This document shows positions 9,258 to 18,166 of a stretch of DNA of 38,070 nt, piece after piece. This DNA comes from Methylococcales bacterium (GTDB taxonomy: Bacteria > Pseudomonadota > Gammaproteobacteria > Methylococcales > Methylomonadaceae). Position 1 is the first letter of the stretch. Each line of letters starts with the position of its first letter. The notes under the pieces were generated by a model. It was not told where the DNA came from and did no database searches. It saw only the letters and a program-made list of their open reading frames with translations. The DNA lies in NCBI GenBank assembly GCA_026398935.1, contig JAPLRW010000291.1, positions 1-38,070 on the forward strand. The letters are read 5' to 3'. The position numbers were made by a program, and so were the translations under genes.

Positions 9258-10445
9258 CTATTCCTTATGAAATTGTGCTGCGATTAAGTGAATCAGTTGT
9301 TCTGCCAGTTGCGCTTTGTCCATCATCGCAATCGCGTGTTGGCCATTTTTCCAGAATACCTGTAAGGCATTTTGATCAGACTCAAAGCCGCCTTGCTCGC
9401 GGCCTACCCAGTTAGCGGCAATCATATTGACCCGTTTGCGCTGCAACTTATCTAACGCATGTTTTTCCAGATCATCCGTTTCAGCGGCAAAGCCGACACT
9501 GAACGGGGCGTTAGGCAGTGCTGCAACAGCAGCTAAAATATCCTGTGTTTTTAATAAAATCAGCGTAGTTTGCTCGGCTTGTTTTTTAATCTTACTCGGC
9601 TGTCCTTCTTGTGGGGTGTAATCGGCTACCGCTGCCGCCGCAATAAAAATATCACAGTGTTGCACTTGCTGCATAACCGTCGCATACATTTGTGCCGCGG
9701 TTTCGACGTTAAGTGTATGCGCCGCCGGGGGGGCAGTTAACGCCACTGGCCCGCTGACCAAAGTAACCTCTGCTCCCGCCGCCACAGCAGCAGCGGCCAA
9801 GGCATAGCCCATTTTTCCTGAGCTACGGTTAGTAATGTAGCGGACGGGATCAATTGCTTCTCGTGTGGGGCCTGCGGTAATGAGTATTTTTTTGCCGAGC
9901 AAAATGCGCGAACACGATTCGGACATAATCTGCTGACAAATGCTTGTCGGTTCAGACATACGCCCAAAGCCGATGTCGCCGCACGCTTGCTCACCACTCT
10001 CAGGGCCAATCAAGATGACGCCATGTTGCTGTAACCGCTTAAGGTTTTGTTGTGTTACCGGTTTATGCCACATGGCTTGATTCATTGCTGGGGCGACATA
10101 TACTGGACATTCTGCGACCAGATACAGTGTGCTGAGTAAATCATCCGCCAAACCATGACTCAGCTTCGCCAGCACATTCGCCGTAGCAGGCGCTATCAAC
10201 AACACATCCGCCCAGCGTGCCAACTCAATGTGTCCCATGGCATAATCTGCTTCCGGCGTTAATAAGTCAGTCTGCACCGGATAACCCGATAATGCTTGGA
10301 AGGTTAAGGGCGTCACAAACTGTAGCGCTGCTTGTGTCATCACTATCCGTACTTCGGCATTTTGTTTGACAAGTAGCCTCACCAGTTCGGCGCATTTATA
10401 CGCCGCAATGCCGCCGCTAATCGCTAAAAGAATTCGTTTTTTAAT
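9258..10445 (-). CDS. coaBC: Bifunctional phosphopantothenoylcysteine decarboxylase/synthetase, apparent ATT start
   Basis: CoaBC joins cysteine to 4'-phosphopantothenate (CoaB) and decarboxylates the product (CoaC), two steps of coenzyme A synthesis. The FMN-binding decarboxylase half has [11 protein letters not shown] (catalytic His, residue 72 with the long start), APAMNQAMW and [13 protein letters not shown]. The synthetase half has [24 protein letters not shown] and IKKQ. The first in-frame GTG (10382) would delete the conserved flavin-binding N terminus. Upstream the frame continues as [20 protein letters not shown], matching the family start, and the only well-placed initiation site is ATT at 10445-10443 with AAGGAG at 10457-10452, 6 nt away. 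There is no ATG, GTG or TTG between the in-frame stop (10472-10470) and 10382. With ATT the protein is 395 aa, a normal length. Confidence 0.93.
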   Translation of the reverse strand: MKKRILLAISGGIAAYKCAELVRLLVKQNAEVRIVMTQAALQFVTPLTFQALSGYPVQTDLLTPEADYAMGHIELARWADVLLIAPATANVLAKLSHGLADDLLSTLYLVAECPVYVAPAMNQAMWHKPVTQQNLKRLQQHGVILIGPESGEQACGDIGFGRMSEPTSICQQIMSESCSRILLGKKILITAGPTREAIDPVRYITNRSSGKMGYALAAAAVAAGAEVTLVSGPVALTAPPAAHTLNVETAAQMYATVMQQVQHCDIFIAAAAVADYTPQEGQPSKIKKQAEQTTLILLKTQDILAAVAALPNAPFSVGFAAETDDLEKHALDKLQRKRVNMIAANWVGREQGGFESDQNALQVFWKNGQHAIAMMDKAQLAEQLIHLIAAQFHKE

Positions 10446-10451
10446 CGTAGG

Positions 10452-10457
10452 CTCCTT
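10452..10457 (-). promoter_or_regulatory. Strong ribosome-binding site AAGGAG of coaBC
   Basis: AAGGAG on the minus strand lies 6 nt before the ATT at 10445. It is one of the best Shine-Dalgarno matches in the window, and it decides the start in favour of ATT over the internal GTG at 10382, which has no comparable site. Confidence 0.75.
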
Positions 10458-10558
10458 TTCGTTTACTAATCACTGTTTTACTGCCAGTATATCTAAAATC
10501 TGTCATTCATAAAGTCAAAAATGCAGCGTAAGGGATGCGTCTTACAGAAACGTTTAAT

Positions 10559-10580
10559 GGGTATTTAATCCTAAATACCC
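10559..10580. promoter_or_regulatory. Perfect hairpin in the radC leader
   Basis: GGGTATTTA (10559-10567) and TAAATACCC (10572-10580) form a perfect 9-bp stem with a 4-nt loop. It ends 14 bases before the GGAG of radC. There is no T tract on either strand, so a simple terminator is unlikely. It could be an operator or an mRNA element in the coaBC/radC divergent region. Confidence 0.45.
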
Positions 10581-10603
10581 CCGTTGAAAGGGATGGAGCT
10601 AAA

Positions 10604-11278
10604 ATGGGTATTAATGATTGGCCAGCTGATGAACGTCCACGGGAGAAATTATTACAAAGAGGGCCCGCCGCTTTAACCAACGCCGAACTTTTGGCGATTT
10701 TTTTACGCACAGGTACGCCCGGTAAATCAGCGGTTGATTTAGCGCGCGAACTATTAACCACCTTTGGCTCTTTACGCGCATTATTGAATGCGGATCGAGG
10801 TCGGTTTTGCCAAGGCTTAGGGCTGGGCGATGCTAAATACGCACAATTACAGGCGGTGCTGGAAATGGCGCGGCGGCATTTTGCCGAAATCCTGCAAAAA
10901 GGCGATGCTCTAACCAGCCCAGAAATAACCCGCGCATATTTGAGCGCACAATTGCGCGGCTATCACTTTGAAGTCTTTGCCTGTTTATTCTTGGATAATC
11001 AGCATCGGGTTATTCAATTAGAAGAACTGTTTCGCGGCACGATTGACAGCGCCAGCGTGTACCCGCGCGAAGTCATTAAACGCGCCTTACACCACAACGC
11101 GGCGGCAGTCATTTTTGCACACAATCATCCCTCTGGTATTAATGAACCCAGTCCGGCAGATCAACACATTACCGATAAATTAAAACAAGCCTTAGCATTA
11201 TTGGATATTCGCGTCTTGGATCATTTTATCGTAGGGGAGGGTGAGCCGTATTCTTTTGCAGAACATGGCTTGTTGTAA
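10604..11278 (+). CDS. radC: RadC family JAB/JAMM-domain protein
   Basis: With the start at ATG 10604 (GGAG at 10595-10598, 5 nt spacing) the protein is 224 aa, close to E. coli RadC. The upstream ATG at 10535 would add 23 residues that are not family-like and span a hairpin. The N-terminal helix-hairpin-helix part is [20 protein letters not shown]. The C-terminal JAMM metal site is HNHPSG with H173, H175 and D186 (EPSPAD). RadC was named for a supposed DNA-repair role that was later withdrawn in E. coli; the biochemical function is uncertain. The gene is divergent from coaBC, as in many gammaproteobacteria. Confidence 0.95.
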   Translation: MGINDWPADERPREKLLQRGPAALTNAELLAIFLRTGTPGKSAVDLARELLTTFGSLRALLNADRGRFCQGLGLGDAKYAQLQAVLEMARRHFAEILQKGDALTSPEITRAYLSAQLRGYHFEVFACLFLDNQHRVIQLEELFRGTIDSASVYPREVIKRALHHNAAAVIFAHNHPSGINEPSPADQHITDKLKQALALLDIRVLDHFIVGEGEPYSFAEHGLL

Positions 11279-11383
11279 TGATGAATAGTTATTTTGTCCG
11301 TTCGGTAATGCATCGCTACCTCATGTTTCCTTTATTTGTAAAAATAGGGGTTAAGCTGAGATTTAACAGAATGATCATGCGTT

Positions 11384-13480
11384 GTGCCCAATAGCAATAG
11401 CAATAGCGGTGCAACAGTTTGGAAAACAGAAAACCACTGGATAGGTATGTTAAATAGTCATTACAAAAACAGTCTTATGCGATCAGGCTTTGCGCTTAGG
11501 GAGGCGTATGTCGCCATATTGCCTTACCTGATTATTAATTCGTTAGTGACTATGTTGTTTGAGCTGCTGCGTTACGCTGAATGGGCAACGCAATACGGTC
11601 AGGCTAAGGTAGTATTAATGATTTTACAAGACAGTTTCCCGATACTTTTAGTTATTTCAATCGCTTATCAGTTGGCAAAGCTATACCGACTTGACCGGAT
11701 GCTTACCATTACCTTAGCGGTCACGCTTTTTCTCACTGTGGTCGCGATAAACAAATTATTACAGGGTATTAGCGATACGGATAATGGTCAGGCTTCGATA
11801 GCGGTATTGGTTATTCCTATAGCCGCTACAGCGTTACTGCGTATTTTACTTAACATTAAATGGTTAGTGCCCAAAGTTTATGCCACCTTGGATAATCATG
11901 TGATGACCGCCAATCAATATATAGTGCCCTTTATTTTCAGCTATGTGCTGATTTTGGGGGGGTGGTATGGTTTGCAGCTGCCTTGTTCAATGTTGCTGGC
12001 AGGCGGCAGTGCTTTGATAGAGCAACTTCAGCTTACGTCCAATAGTTTATTATTGGTTAGAACGTTTTGGGCGCATTGTTTTTGGTTAATTGGCGTACAT
12101 GGCGAAAATACGTTCGATTTATTGCTTAATAATCAATCTCTAAATAATGATATTTTCCCTGGTCTAACGGCGAAAATGTTTTTCGATCTATTTGTTTTTG
12201 GCGGTGCGGGTAGTAGTTGGGCGCTTGCTATTGCGATAGTGTGGCTGGCTAAGGATCGACATGCCTCCGCAGTTGTCAGAACCGGGTTGCCGTTTTTGGT
12301 GTTTAACATCAATGAAATTATTATCTACGGCTTACCCATTGTATTTAATCGGCAATTGGCGATAGCGTTTGTTATGGTTCCGCTGGTTAATTTGGCACTG
12401 GCCTATAGCGCTTTGTCTTTTGGTATCGTTAAGCTCGGTGCAATCAATGGTTCTTTAGCATGGACTACGCCCATTTTTTTAAATGCCTATTTTTTGGTCG
12501 CAGACAGTAAGTGGCTTATTGCTTTGCAAGGTGGCTTATTAGCGTTGGATGTCGCACTTTATTACCCTTTTGTGAAACGCTTTCTCATGTCGCAATCCAG
12601 TTCGGAGTCGTTACATGTACTAGAAACAAAGTTGGAAATTTCCACGCATATCGAGTCCAAAAGAGGACTTAATTTTCAAAAAGCGCAAACACATATTGTT
12701 GAGTCCCATGTCGAAACAAATAAAGTTATCGAGTTAATTACCGAAAACGAATTGCAGGTATTTTATCAACCGAAAGTGTGCGTTTCCGATCTAAGTTGTC
12801 ATCATTTTGAGTCGCTATTACGGCTAAAAATGCGTGATGGGCGGGTTGTCGGTCCCTATTTTCTTGATGTTATAGAAATGGCAGGATTGGCTCCCGTCAT
12901 CGATTTGTGGGTAAGTAAGCAAGTGGCTAAGGATATCCGCAAATGGTCGATGACGCAGCCAGTAAAAGTCAGTATTAATTTGCATCCAGATACTTTAGGG
13001 GATACGGCTGTATTGCTGCAAATTGTAGCGTATCTACAAGGATTGCCCATACAGTTTGAAATTCTTGAAAAGGCTGTCATCTCCAGCGCCGGAAATGGCA
13101 AAAATATCCAATTATTAAATGAATTGGGTTTTGAATTAGCCATTGATGATTTTGGTACGGGGTATTCCAGTGTTGAAAGTTTATTTCAGCAGCCGATTAA
13201 AGTGATTAAGTTAGATAAATTTCTGGCGGATCAATTAATGCTCGATAAAGGCGTGATCGTTTATCGGCATCTTTGTGCCATGTTGAAGGATTTAGGCTTT
13301 ATTCTTGTTGCAGAAGGCATAGAAACCAAGCAGCAATTGGACATAGTTACCTCGGCGGGCGTGGATTATGTACAAGGCTTTTACTTTTCCCAAGCGCTGT
13401 CCTTAGACCAGGCCAGAAACTTTGAGGTAAAACACGTTCTTGACAATGTGAACGCAGGCTATTCTCTGAATAGCGTTTAA
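11384..13480 (+). CDS. PTS EIIC-like membrane domain fused to EAL cyclic di-GMP phosphodiesterase domain
   Basis: The protein has 698 aa from GTG 11384; ATG 11447 is an alternative start nearer the hydrophobic domain. Residues about 25-400 form a polytopic domain like the lactose/cellobiose-type PTS EIIC, with FWLIGVHGENTFDLLL and NEIIIYGLPIVFN (E311). Residues about 445-685 form an EAL domain. The EAL motif itself reads ESL (E476), followed by the SINLHP asparagine, FEILEKA, IDDFGTGYSS (D588/D589), the KLDKFL lysine, AEGIET (E644) and VQGFYFSQ. The metal and catalytic residues look preserved, so hydrolysis of cyclic di-GMP to pGpG is likely. No EIIA or EIIB is nearby, so the EIIC part probably senses a sugar rather than importing it. 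Confidence 0.88.
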   Translation: MPNSNSNSGATVWKTENHWIGMLNSHYKNSLMRSGFALREAYVAILPYLIINSLVTMLFELLRYAEWATQYGQAKVVLMILQDSFPILLVISIAYQLAKLYRLDRMLTITLAVTLFLTVVAINKLLQGISDTDNGQASIAVLVIPIAATALLRILLNIKWLVPKVYATLDNHVMTANQYIVPFIFSYVLILGGWYGLQLPCSMLLAGGSALIEQLQLTSNSLLLVRTFWAHCFWLIGVHGENTFDLLLNNQSLNNDIFPGLTAKMFFDLFVFGGAGSSWALAIAIVWLAKDRHASAVVRTGLPFLVFNINEIIIYGLPIVFNRQLAIAFVMVPLVNLALAYSALSFGIVKLGAINGSLAWTTPIFLNAYFLVADSKWLIALQGGLLALDVALYYPFVKRFLMSQSSSESLHVLETKLEISTHIESKRGLNFQKAQTHIVESHVETNKVIELITENELQVFYQPKVCVSDLSCHHFESLLRLKMRDGRVVGPYFLDVIEMAGLAPVIDLWVSKQVAKDIRKWSMTQPVKVSINLHPDTLGDTAVLLQIVAYLQGLPIQFEILEKAVISSAGNGKNIQLLNELGFELAIDDFGTGYSSVESLFQQPIKVIKLDKFLADQLMLDKGVIVYRHLCAMLKDLGFILVAEGIETKQQLDIVTSAGVDYVQGFYFSQALSLDQARNFEVKHVLDNVNAGYSLNSV

Positions 13481-13517
13481 AAACAACGGTGGCAGGCTAA
13501 AGCACTGAAGGCCGCGC

Positions 13518-13549
13518 ATGGTTCGACAAATTCACCACGAACGGCGTGT
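13518..13549. repeat. Short dispersed-repeat-like element with GGTTCGAC and CGAACGG
   Basis: GGTTCGAC (13520-13527) and CACGAACGG form a partial inverted repeat (GTTCG/CGAAC) in the gap between the EIIC-EAL gene and purC. The core GTGGTTCGACTTG recurs on the other side of purC at 14564-14576. From memory, motifs of this kind are abundant intergenic repeats in many proteobacteria. With two partial copies here the call is tentative. Confidence 0.35.
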
Positions 13550-13584
13550 GTTTATTGGATCGGTCAACAGCGGCCGCGGGTATC

Positions 13585-14478
13585 TTAATCTTGGATCAGG
13601 CGTGTTTCTGCTTCGCGGTATTTTGCGGCGCAATACTCCGCGACTTCAGCGGGTAATTTAGGGCCGGGTGAGGTTTTATTCCAGTCCAGCGTTTCCAGAT
13701 AATCCCGTACATATTGTTTGTCAAAACTGGGCGGACTGATACCTACCTGATACTGATCAGCGGGCCAAAACCGTGAGGAATCAGGCGTCAACGCTTCGTC
13801 AATTAAGATTAATGCGCCGTGCTCATCTACACCGAATTCGAATTTCGTATCCGCAATGATAATGCCCCGTTGTTTGGCGTAGGCGGCGGCTTCCGTGTAC
13901 AGCTTAATGCTTACGTCGCGTACTTGTTCAGCAAGATCTTGACCCAATAGGTCACAGGTTTGCGCGAACGAAATATTTTCATCGTGTGCGGCAACGTCGG
14001 CTTTGGTTGACGGCGTGAAAATGGCTTCGGGGAGTTGTTCGGCTTGTTGTAAACCTGTTGGTAAGGTAATGCCGCACACCGCACCGGTTTTTTGATAATC
14101 TTTCCAGCCGGAACCAATCAGATAACCGCGTACAATGGCTTCAACGGGTAACGGGCGGCATTTTTTAACGATAATGGCGCGGCCTTCAATTTGTGCGCGT
14201 TCGGCGGCGTCGGGTATGATTTGCGCTAAAGGAATATCCAGCAGGTGGTTGGGGATAATGGCCTGCATTTTGTGAAACCAAAAATTAGACACACGCGTCA
14301 GTACCAGACCTTTGCCCGGAATGGCATCCGGTAAAATGACGTCAAAAGCCGATAGACGGTCGGTGGTCACAATTAACAAGGTTTGCTCATCAATATCATA
14401 CATATCACGGACTTTACCGCGTGCGCGCAGGGTTAAACTGGGTAGTGATGATTCGTAAAGAACAGCCGGAGCAGACAT
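13585..14478 (-). CDS. purC: Phosphoribosylaminoimidazole-succinocarboxamide synthase
   Basis: SAICAR synthetase joins aspartate to CAIR using ATP, in de novo purine synthesis. The ATG at 14478 (GAGG 5 nt upstream) gives 297 aa starting [11 protein letters not shown]. An upstream ATG at 14544 adds 22 residues without family support. Motifs are [65 protein letters not shown] and [13 protein letters not shown]. It belongs to the longer (about 300 aa) SAICAR synthase type rather than the 237-aa E. coli type. It is separated from the exported-protein gene upstream by a hairpin-containing gap. Confidence 0.97.
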   Translation of the reverse strand: MSAPAVLYESSLPSLTLRARGKVRDMYDIDEQTLLIVTTDRLSAFDVILPDAIPGKGLVLTRVSNFWFHKMQAIIPNHLLDIPLAQIIPDAAERAQIEGRAIIVKKCRPLPVEAIVRGYLIGSGWKDYQKTGAVCGITLPTGLQQAEQLPEAIFTPSTKADVAAHDENISFAQTCDLLGQDLAEQVRDVSIKLYTEAAAYAKQRGIIIADTKFEFGVDEHGALILIDEALTPDSSRFWPADQYQVGISPPSFDKQYVRDYLETLDWNKTSPGPKLPAEVAEYCAAKYREAETRLIQD

Positions 14479-14610
14479 AATGCCTCGTGGGTAATGAAAG
14501 AAAGTGTGCCGTAATTTTAACACTTTATTACCCGTGCGTAGCATTGAATGACAGGGTGAACGCGTGGTTCGACTTGCTTATTACGTATAGCGAAATAGGC
14601 TTGGGGATGC

Positions 14611-14651
14611 TATCGAAAACGGAACATGGGTTAGGCGTTCTGTTTTCGATA
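14611..14651. terminator. 15-bp inverted repeat between the exported-protein gene and purC
   Basis: TATCGAAAACGGAAC (14611-14625) and GTTCTGTTTTCGATA (14637-14651) pair over 15 positions with one mismatch around an 11-nt loop. It lies 11 bases after the stop of the minus-strand gene ending at 14662. It could be that gene's terminator, although no T tract follows, or a small mobile-element remnant. Confidence 0.5.
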
Positions 14652-14661
14652 ATCGATGGTG

Positions 14662-15600
14662 TTAAAAATTGGCGGCTATTGCCTGATCGAGATAGGGTTG
14701 CGCTGATCCAAGGGTGCGAATGATTTGATCGGAATAACTATAGGCATAAACGCTATTATCTTTAATGCCGTAGCATTTTTTTGCCTCAGCATAACAGCGG
14801 TAGAGTAAGCCATCGAGATTCGTACAGGCTTGTCCTGCGTTATTGCATTGATAAGCGGCATTGTTGGATAGCGTGAGTGATGCCGTTCCGTTTCTCAGTG
14901 TCGGAAGTATAGTAAACGGCGGTGCGGCGGATACCGACATATAGGTCGCTTCTGCCCAGTTAAGTATACGGTCAGCTTGCGTCACAGGACTGGTTAGCAC
15001 TGAGAAGCTGACGCCATCTTGTGCATCAATGCTGGCGCTCCCGGTTTTATCCAGCGCCAGTGCCCGTAGATTGTGTGATGTAGATACGTCAAGCGTGCGT
15101 GTGCTTAAATTATTAAGGGTTGCTTCGGTACCGTTAGGATCGCTGCTAACATTTAGCGCCTGCCAACTGATAGTTGATGCAGCAACGGCATCGAAGCTAA
15201 CTGCGTGATTCACTAAAAATTGATCTTTCAGGTTAAGTTTTCCATAGGCGAAGGTGTTGGTTAATAATGCTTTGCCCTGACTGTTTCGCAGGCCGCTACT
15301 GCGCAGTGTTACGGCGGTTAATGTCTGTCCTTTTAGTGCTTCTATTTTGAATTCAATGCCCTGTGATTTAAAGCCGACGGGTGTTTGGGGTGACACAGCT
15401 TCGGCACGGTAAGTCGTTGCAGGCGGTGAGAAAATTAAAATATCATCTTGTACCGTTGGCTTTACGCCGCCGAAAGCGGTTAATGCGCTATCATCAATGA
15501 TGAAGCGAACATTCTTGCCGGTTAAGGTCACAGGTGCTGCCCAAAGGGATGTGGTTGTGACGATAAGCAAGGTAGTGCTTAGGTAAAGGCTTGGTTTCAT
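14662..15600 (-). CDS. Exported protein of unknown function, co-transcribed with superoxide dismutase
   Basis: I do not recognise the family. The 312-aa product starts with a clean signal peptide (MKPSLYLSTTLLIVTTTSLW, cleavage near WAA). The body is rich in T, S, N and A with alternating beta-type patterns and no cysteines. A C-terminal block then carries four cysteines in AAYQCNNAGQACTNL and LYRCYAEAKKCYG (about 252-275), probably two disulfides. The last 40 residues are aromatic-rich. The ATG is 3 nt after the superoxide dismutase stop, so both are made from one mRNA and both are exported. A structural or surface role is a guess. Confidence 0.8.
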   Translation of the reverse strand: MKPSLYLSTTLLIVTTTSLWAAPVTLTGKNVRFIIDDSALTAFGGVKPTVQDDILIFSPPATTYRAEAVSPQTPVGFKSQGIEFKIEALKGQTLTAVTLRSSGLRNSQGKALLTNTFAYGKLNLKDQFLVNHAVSFDAVAASTISWQALNVSSDPNGTEATLNNLSTRTLDVSTSHNLRALALDKTGSASIDAQDGVSFSVLTSPVTQADRILNWAEATYMSVSAAPPFTILPTLRNGTASLTLSNNAAYQCNNAGQACTNLDGLLYRCYAEAKKCYGIKDNSVYAYSYSDQIIRTLGSAQPYLDQAIAANF

Positions 15601-15603
15601 GGC

Positions 15604-16308
15604 TTAAGCTCCTAAACGAACCGCCGCTGCATTCCAGTTGAGTAGTTTATCAACGACGGCTTGTACGTGGGTTTTACGCACATTTTGGTAATCTAGGTAA
15701 TAAGCATGCTCCCAGACATCAATAGTCAATAAAGGTTTTAAACCGAACATTTTTGGGTTGTCGGCATTGCTGGTAGAGAGTATTTCAAGCTTGCCGTTGT
15801 TGTCCACCAGCCATGCCCAGCCACCACCAAATTGCGCAACAGCAATATCAACCAGTTTTGTTTTCATTGTCGGGTAATCGCCAAAGGCTGCTTCAATTTT
15901 GCTCAGTAATAGGCCGCTTGGTTTTGCTGTATCGCCTCCTTTAGGCATCATGCTTTCCCAATAAAACTGATGATTTAACGCTTGTGCAGAATTATTAAAT
16001 AGGCCAGCTAACGCTTTTTGGTTCGCGGTAGCTAGCATGATTTGCTCCAGTGTCATATCTGCGTAAGCAGCATTGGCTGGTAGTGCGAGAGCGGTATTAA
16101 GATTGGTGATATAGCCTAGATGATGTTTGCCATAATGAAAGCCCATTGTTTGTTGGCTAATCACTGGCGCTAAAGCAGTATCCGCATAAGGTAATGGCGC
16201 TAAAACCAGGGGTGTTGCTGCCTTGGAAATGTTTGGGAAGCCAATAGCAACAGAGGCGGCGGCAACGCCAGCGACAGTTAAGAAGTTTCTACGCGTCATT
16301 TCAGTCAT
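15604..16308 (-). CDS. sodB: Superoxide dismutase, Fe type, with Tat signal
   Basis: This enzyme dismutates superoxide to oxygen and peroxide. The ATG at 16308 has AAGGA 7 nt upstream and gives 234 aa; a TTG at 16332 would only add eight residues. Residues 1-36 are a twin-arginine signal (MTRRNFLTVAGVAAASVAIG, RR at 6-7), so it is exported folded with its metal. The metal ligands lie in GFHYGKHHLGY, NHQFYW and DVWEHAYYLDY. FNNSAQALNH has the glutamine that iron enzymes use at the position where manganese enzymes have glycine, so iron is the more likely metal. Most SodB proteins are cytoplasmic, so a Tat-exported form is notable. Confidence 0.93.
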   Translation of the reverse strand: MTEMTRRNFLTVAGVAAASVAIGFPNISKAATPLVLAPLPYADTALAPVISQQTMGFHYGKHHLGYITNLNTALALPANAAYADMTLEQIMLATANQKALAGLFNNSAQALNHQFYWESMMPKGGDTAKPSGLLLSKIEAAFGDYPTMKTKLVDIAVAQFGGGWAWLVDNNGKLEILSTSNADNPKMFGLKPLLTIDVWEHAYYLDYQNVRKTHVQAVVDKLLNWNAAAVRLGA

Positions 16309-16496
16309 GGGTATATCCTTAGGGGTGGTCAAATTTACAAGGCTTGAGGCTATCCGCGCTTAGAAAAGCGAAATAGCCAGCAGTAGGTTTTTTGGTATAA
16401 CATGCGTAGTAACGCAATATTTACGCCATAGTCTTGCGTTGCCATTAGCGCTGGATTGTAACCATAGAAAAGCGGAAGGCATTTAAAAAATATGGT

Positions 16497-16521
16497 ATAT
16501 CACGCATTAATAGCGTGATAT
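16497..16521. promoter_or_regulatory. Palindrome ATATCACGC-7nt-GCGTGATAT
   Basis: This is a perfect 9-bp inverted repeat with a 7-nt spacer, extended weakly outward by G-C and G-T pairs (16493-16525). There is no T tract. The half-site length and spacing suit a dimeric regulator binding site between sodB and gltA, or a hairpin in the sodB leader. Confidence 0.4.
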
Positions 16522-16544
16522 GCCGCATTAACTTACGCAAAGAA

Positions 16545-16674
16545 TTAAGCGAAAGAACGTGGTAAATGGCAATTGAGTGTAGGCGGTATACTGTCATCGT
16601 GAGCCATAATATTTAGTTCACGCATCTATTCTGCGACAGTGTACAATCAGCCTACGGCGGAAAAATTCGCTTAA
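16545..16674. repeat. Nested inverted-repeat element (possible structured RNA or MITE remnant)
   Basis: Four nested complementary pairs lie in register. TTAAGCGAA (16545-16553) pairs with TTCGCTTAA (16666-16674). GTAGGC (16579-16584) pairs with GCCTAC (16650-16655). GTATACTGTC (16586-16595) pairs with GACAGTGTAC (16635-16644; one mismatch). CGTGA (16598-16602) pairs with TCACG (16618-16622). Together they fold into one long branched hairpin of 130 nt upstream of gltA. Confidence 0.5.
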
Positions 16675-16807
16675 AAACGTTAACAAAAACTCGCACACTG
16701 CATGGTCATTTATCATGTATCGATGGTTAAAATCTACGTCGCTTACCTAATGTCTAGCAACGCTATTTAGCGCCATGTTTACGTGCGGCACAACGGAGCA
16801 ACTCGGC

Positions 16808-18109
16808 ATGTCTAAACCAACTCATATCACCTTAATTAATCCCGATACGCAAGCACCTTGTGAGCTGCCGCTGTTAAGCGGAAGCTTGGGGCCTGATGTT
16901 ATTGATATTCGTGCTTTGTATAAAGAAACTGGTTTATTTACTTATGATCCCGGTTTTACCTCGACGGCGAGCTGCTCATCATCGATTACTTATATTGATG
17001 GCGATGCGGGTATTTTGTTATACCGTGGCTATCCTATTGAACAATTAGCCGAGAAATGTGACTTTCTGGAAGTGTGTTATCTGCTGATGCACGGCGATCT
17101 GCCGAATGCCAGAGCCTTAAAAGATTTGATTAAATGTACCACCGAGCATTCCATGGTACATGATCAGCTGACTAACTTTTTTAAAGGCTTTCGTCGTGAT
17201 GCGCACCCTATGGCGATTATGGTGGCTGTTGTTGGCGCGTTATCGGCGTTTTACCATGACGCGATTGACATTAAGCGTGCGGATCATCGTAATATCTGTG
17301 CGATTCGCTTAATTGCTAAAATGCCAACCATCGTAGCGATGTGTTACAAATACAGTATTGGTATGCCGTTTATGTACCCTAGGAATAAATTGGGGTATGT
17401 TGAAAATTTTATGCATATGCTGCTGGGTTCGCCGTGTGAAGAGTATCAGCCTAATCCAGTATTGGTAAGGGCTTTGGATAGAATTTTGATCTTGCATGCC
17501 GATCATGAACAGAATGCGTCAACATCAACGGTTCGGTTAGCTGGCTCCAGTGGCGCAAACCCTTACGCCTGTGTAACAGCGGGAATTGCCTGTTTATGGG
17601 GCGCAGCTCACGGCGGCGCTAACGAAGCGGTGTTGAAGATGTTGGAGGAAATCGGTGATGTTGCACAGATAGAGCGCTATATCGCCAAGGCCAAAGATAA
17701 AAATGATCCTTTCAGGCTTATGGGCTTTGGGCATCGGGTTTATAAGCATTACGATCCGCGTGCAACATTGATGCGTGAAACCTGCCATGAAGTCTTAACT
17801 GAGCTAGGTTTGCATGACGACCCGCTGTTTAAATTGGCTTTGGAGCTAGAGCGGATTGCGCTGGAAGATGACTACTTTATTACTAAAAAACTGTATCCGA
17901 ATGTTGATTTTTATTCTGGTATTGTCTTGCGTGCATTAGGTATTCCCTCGTCCATGTTTACCGCTATTTTTGCCATGGCAAGATCAATTGGTTGGATTGC
18001 ACAATGGGATGAAATGATTAGCGACCCTGAGCAGAAAATTGGTCGCCCTAGACAGCTCTACACTGGCCCCAGTCAACGGGATGTTACCTCGATTGCTACA
18101 CGTAGTTAA
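16808..18109 (+). CDS. gltA: Citrate synthase (type II)
   Basis: This enzyme condenses acetyl-CoA and oxaloacetate to citrate, the entry step of the TCA cycle. The start at ATG 16808 ([13 protein letters not shown] 9 nt upstream) gives 433 aa. The ATG at 16775 adds 11 unlikely residues including two cysteines. The catalytic triad is H268 ([11 protein letters not shown]), H309 ([14 protein letters not shown]) and D367 (NVDFYSGI). The N-terminal beta-sheet domain and [12 protein letters not shown] are typical of the gram-negative hexameric, NADH-sensitive enzymes. It stands alone, with rep 57 bases downstream. Confidence 0.97.
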   Translation: MSKPTHITLINPDTQAPCELPLLSGSLGPDVIDIRALYKETGLFTYDPGFTSTASCSSSITYIDGDAGILLYRGYPIEQLAEKCDFLEVCYLLMHGDLPNARALKDLIKCTTEHSMVHDQLTNFFKGFRRDAHPMAIMVAVVGALSAFYHDAIDIKRADHRNICAIRLIAKMPTIVAMCYKYSIGMPFMYPRNKLGYVENFMHMLLGSPCEEYQPNPVLVRALDRILILHADHEQNASTSTVRLAGSSGANPYACVTAGIACLWGAAHGGANEAVLKMLEEIGDVAQIERYIAKAKDKNDPFRLMGFGHRVYKHYDPRATLMRETCHEVLTELGLHDDPLFKLALELERIALEDDYFITKKLYPNVDFYSGIVLRALGIPSSMFTAIFAMARSIGWIAQWDEMISDPEQKIGRPRQLYTGPSQRDVTSIATRS

Positions 18110-18166
18110 GCCAGGCTATTTAACCTTTGTCGCTTAAAATAATAATGCCCGACTATTTTTTCACGT

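Larger units (their letters stand above)
16309..16807. other. Intergenic region between sodB and gltA with two structured palindromes
   Basis: About 500 bases without a recognisable gene separate the divergent sodB and gltA. The region must hold both promoters. It contains a perfect 9-bp inverted repeat at 16497-16521 and a larger nested structure at 16545-16674, listed separately. I could not place convincing -35/-10 boxes. Confidence 0.7.

Noticed and set aside
10535-10603. Upstream ATG of radC adding 23 residues
   Set aside because: The added residues are not family-like and span a perfect hairpin; ATG 10604 has a good GGAG.
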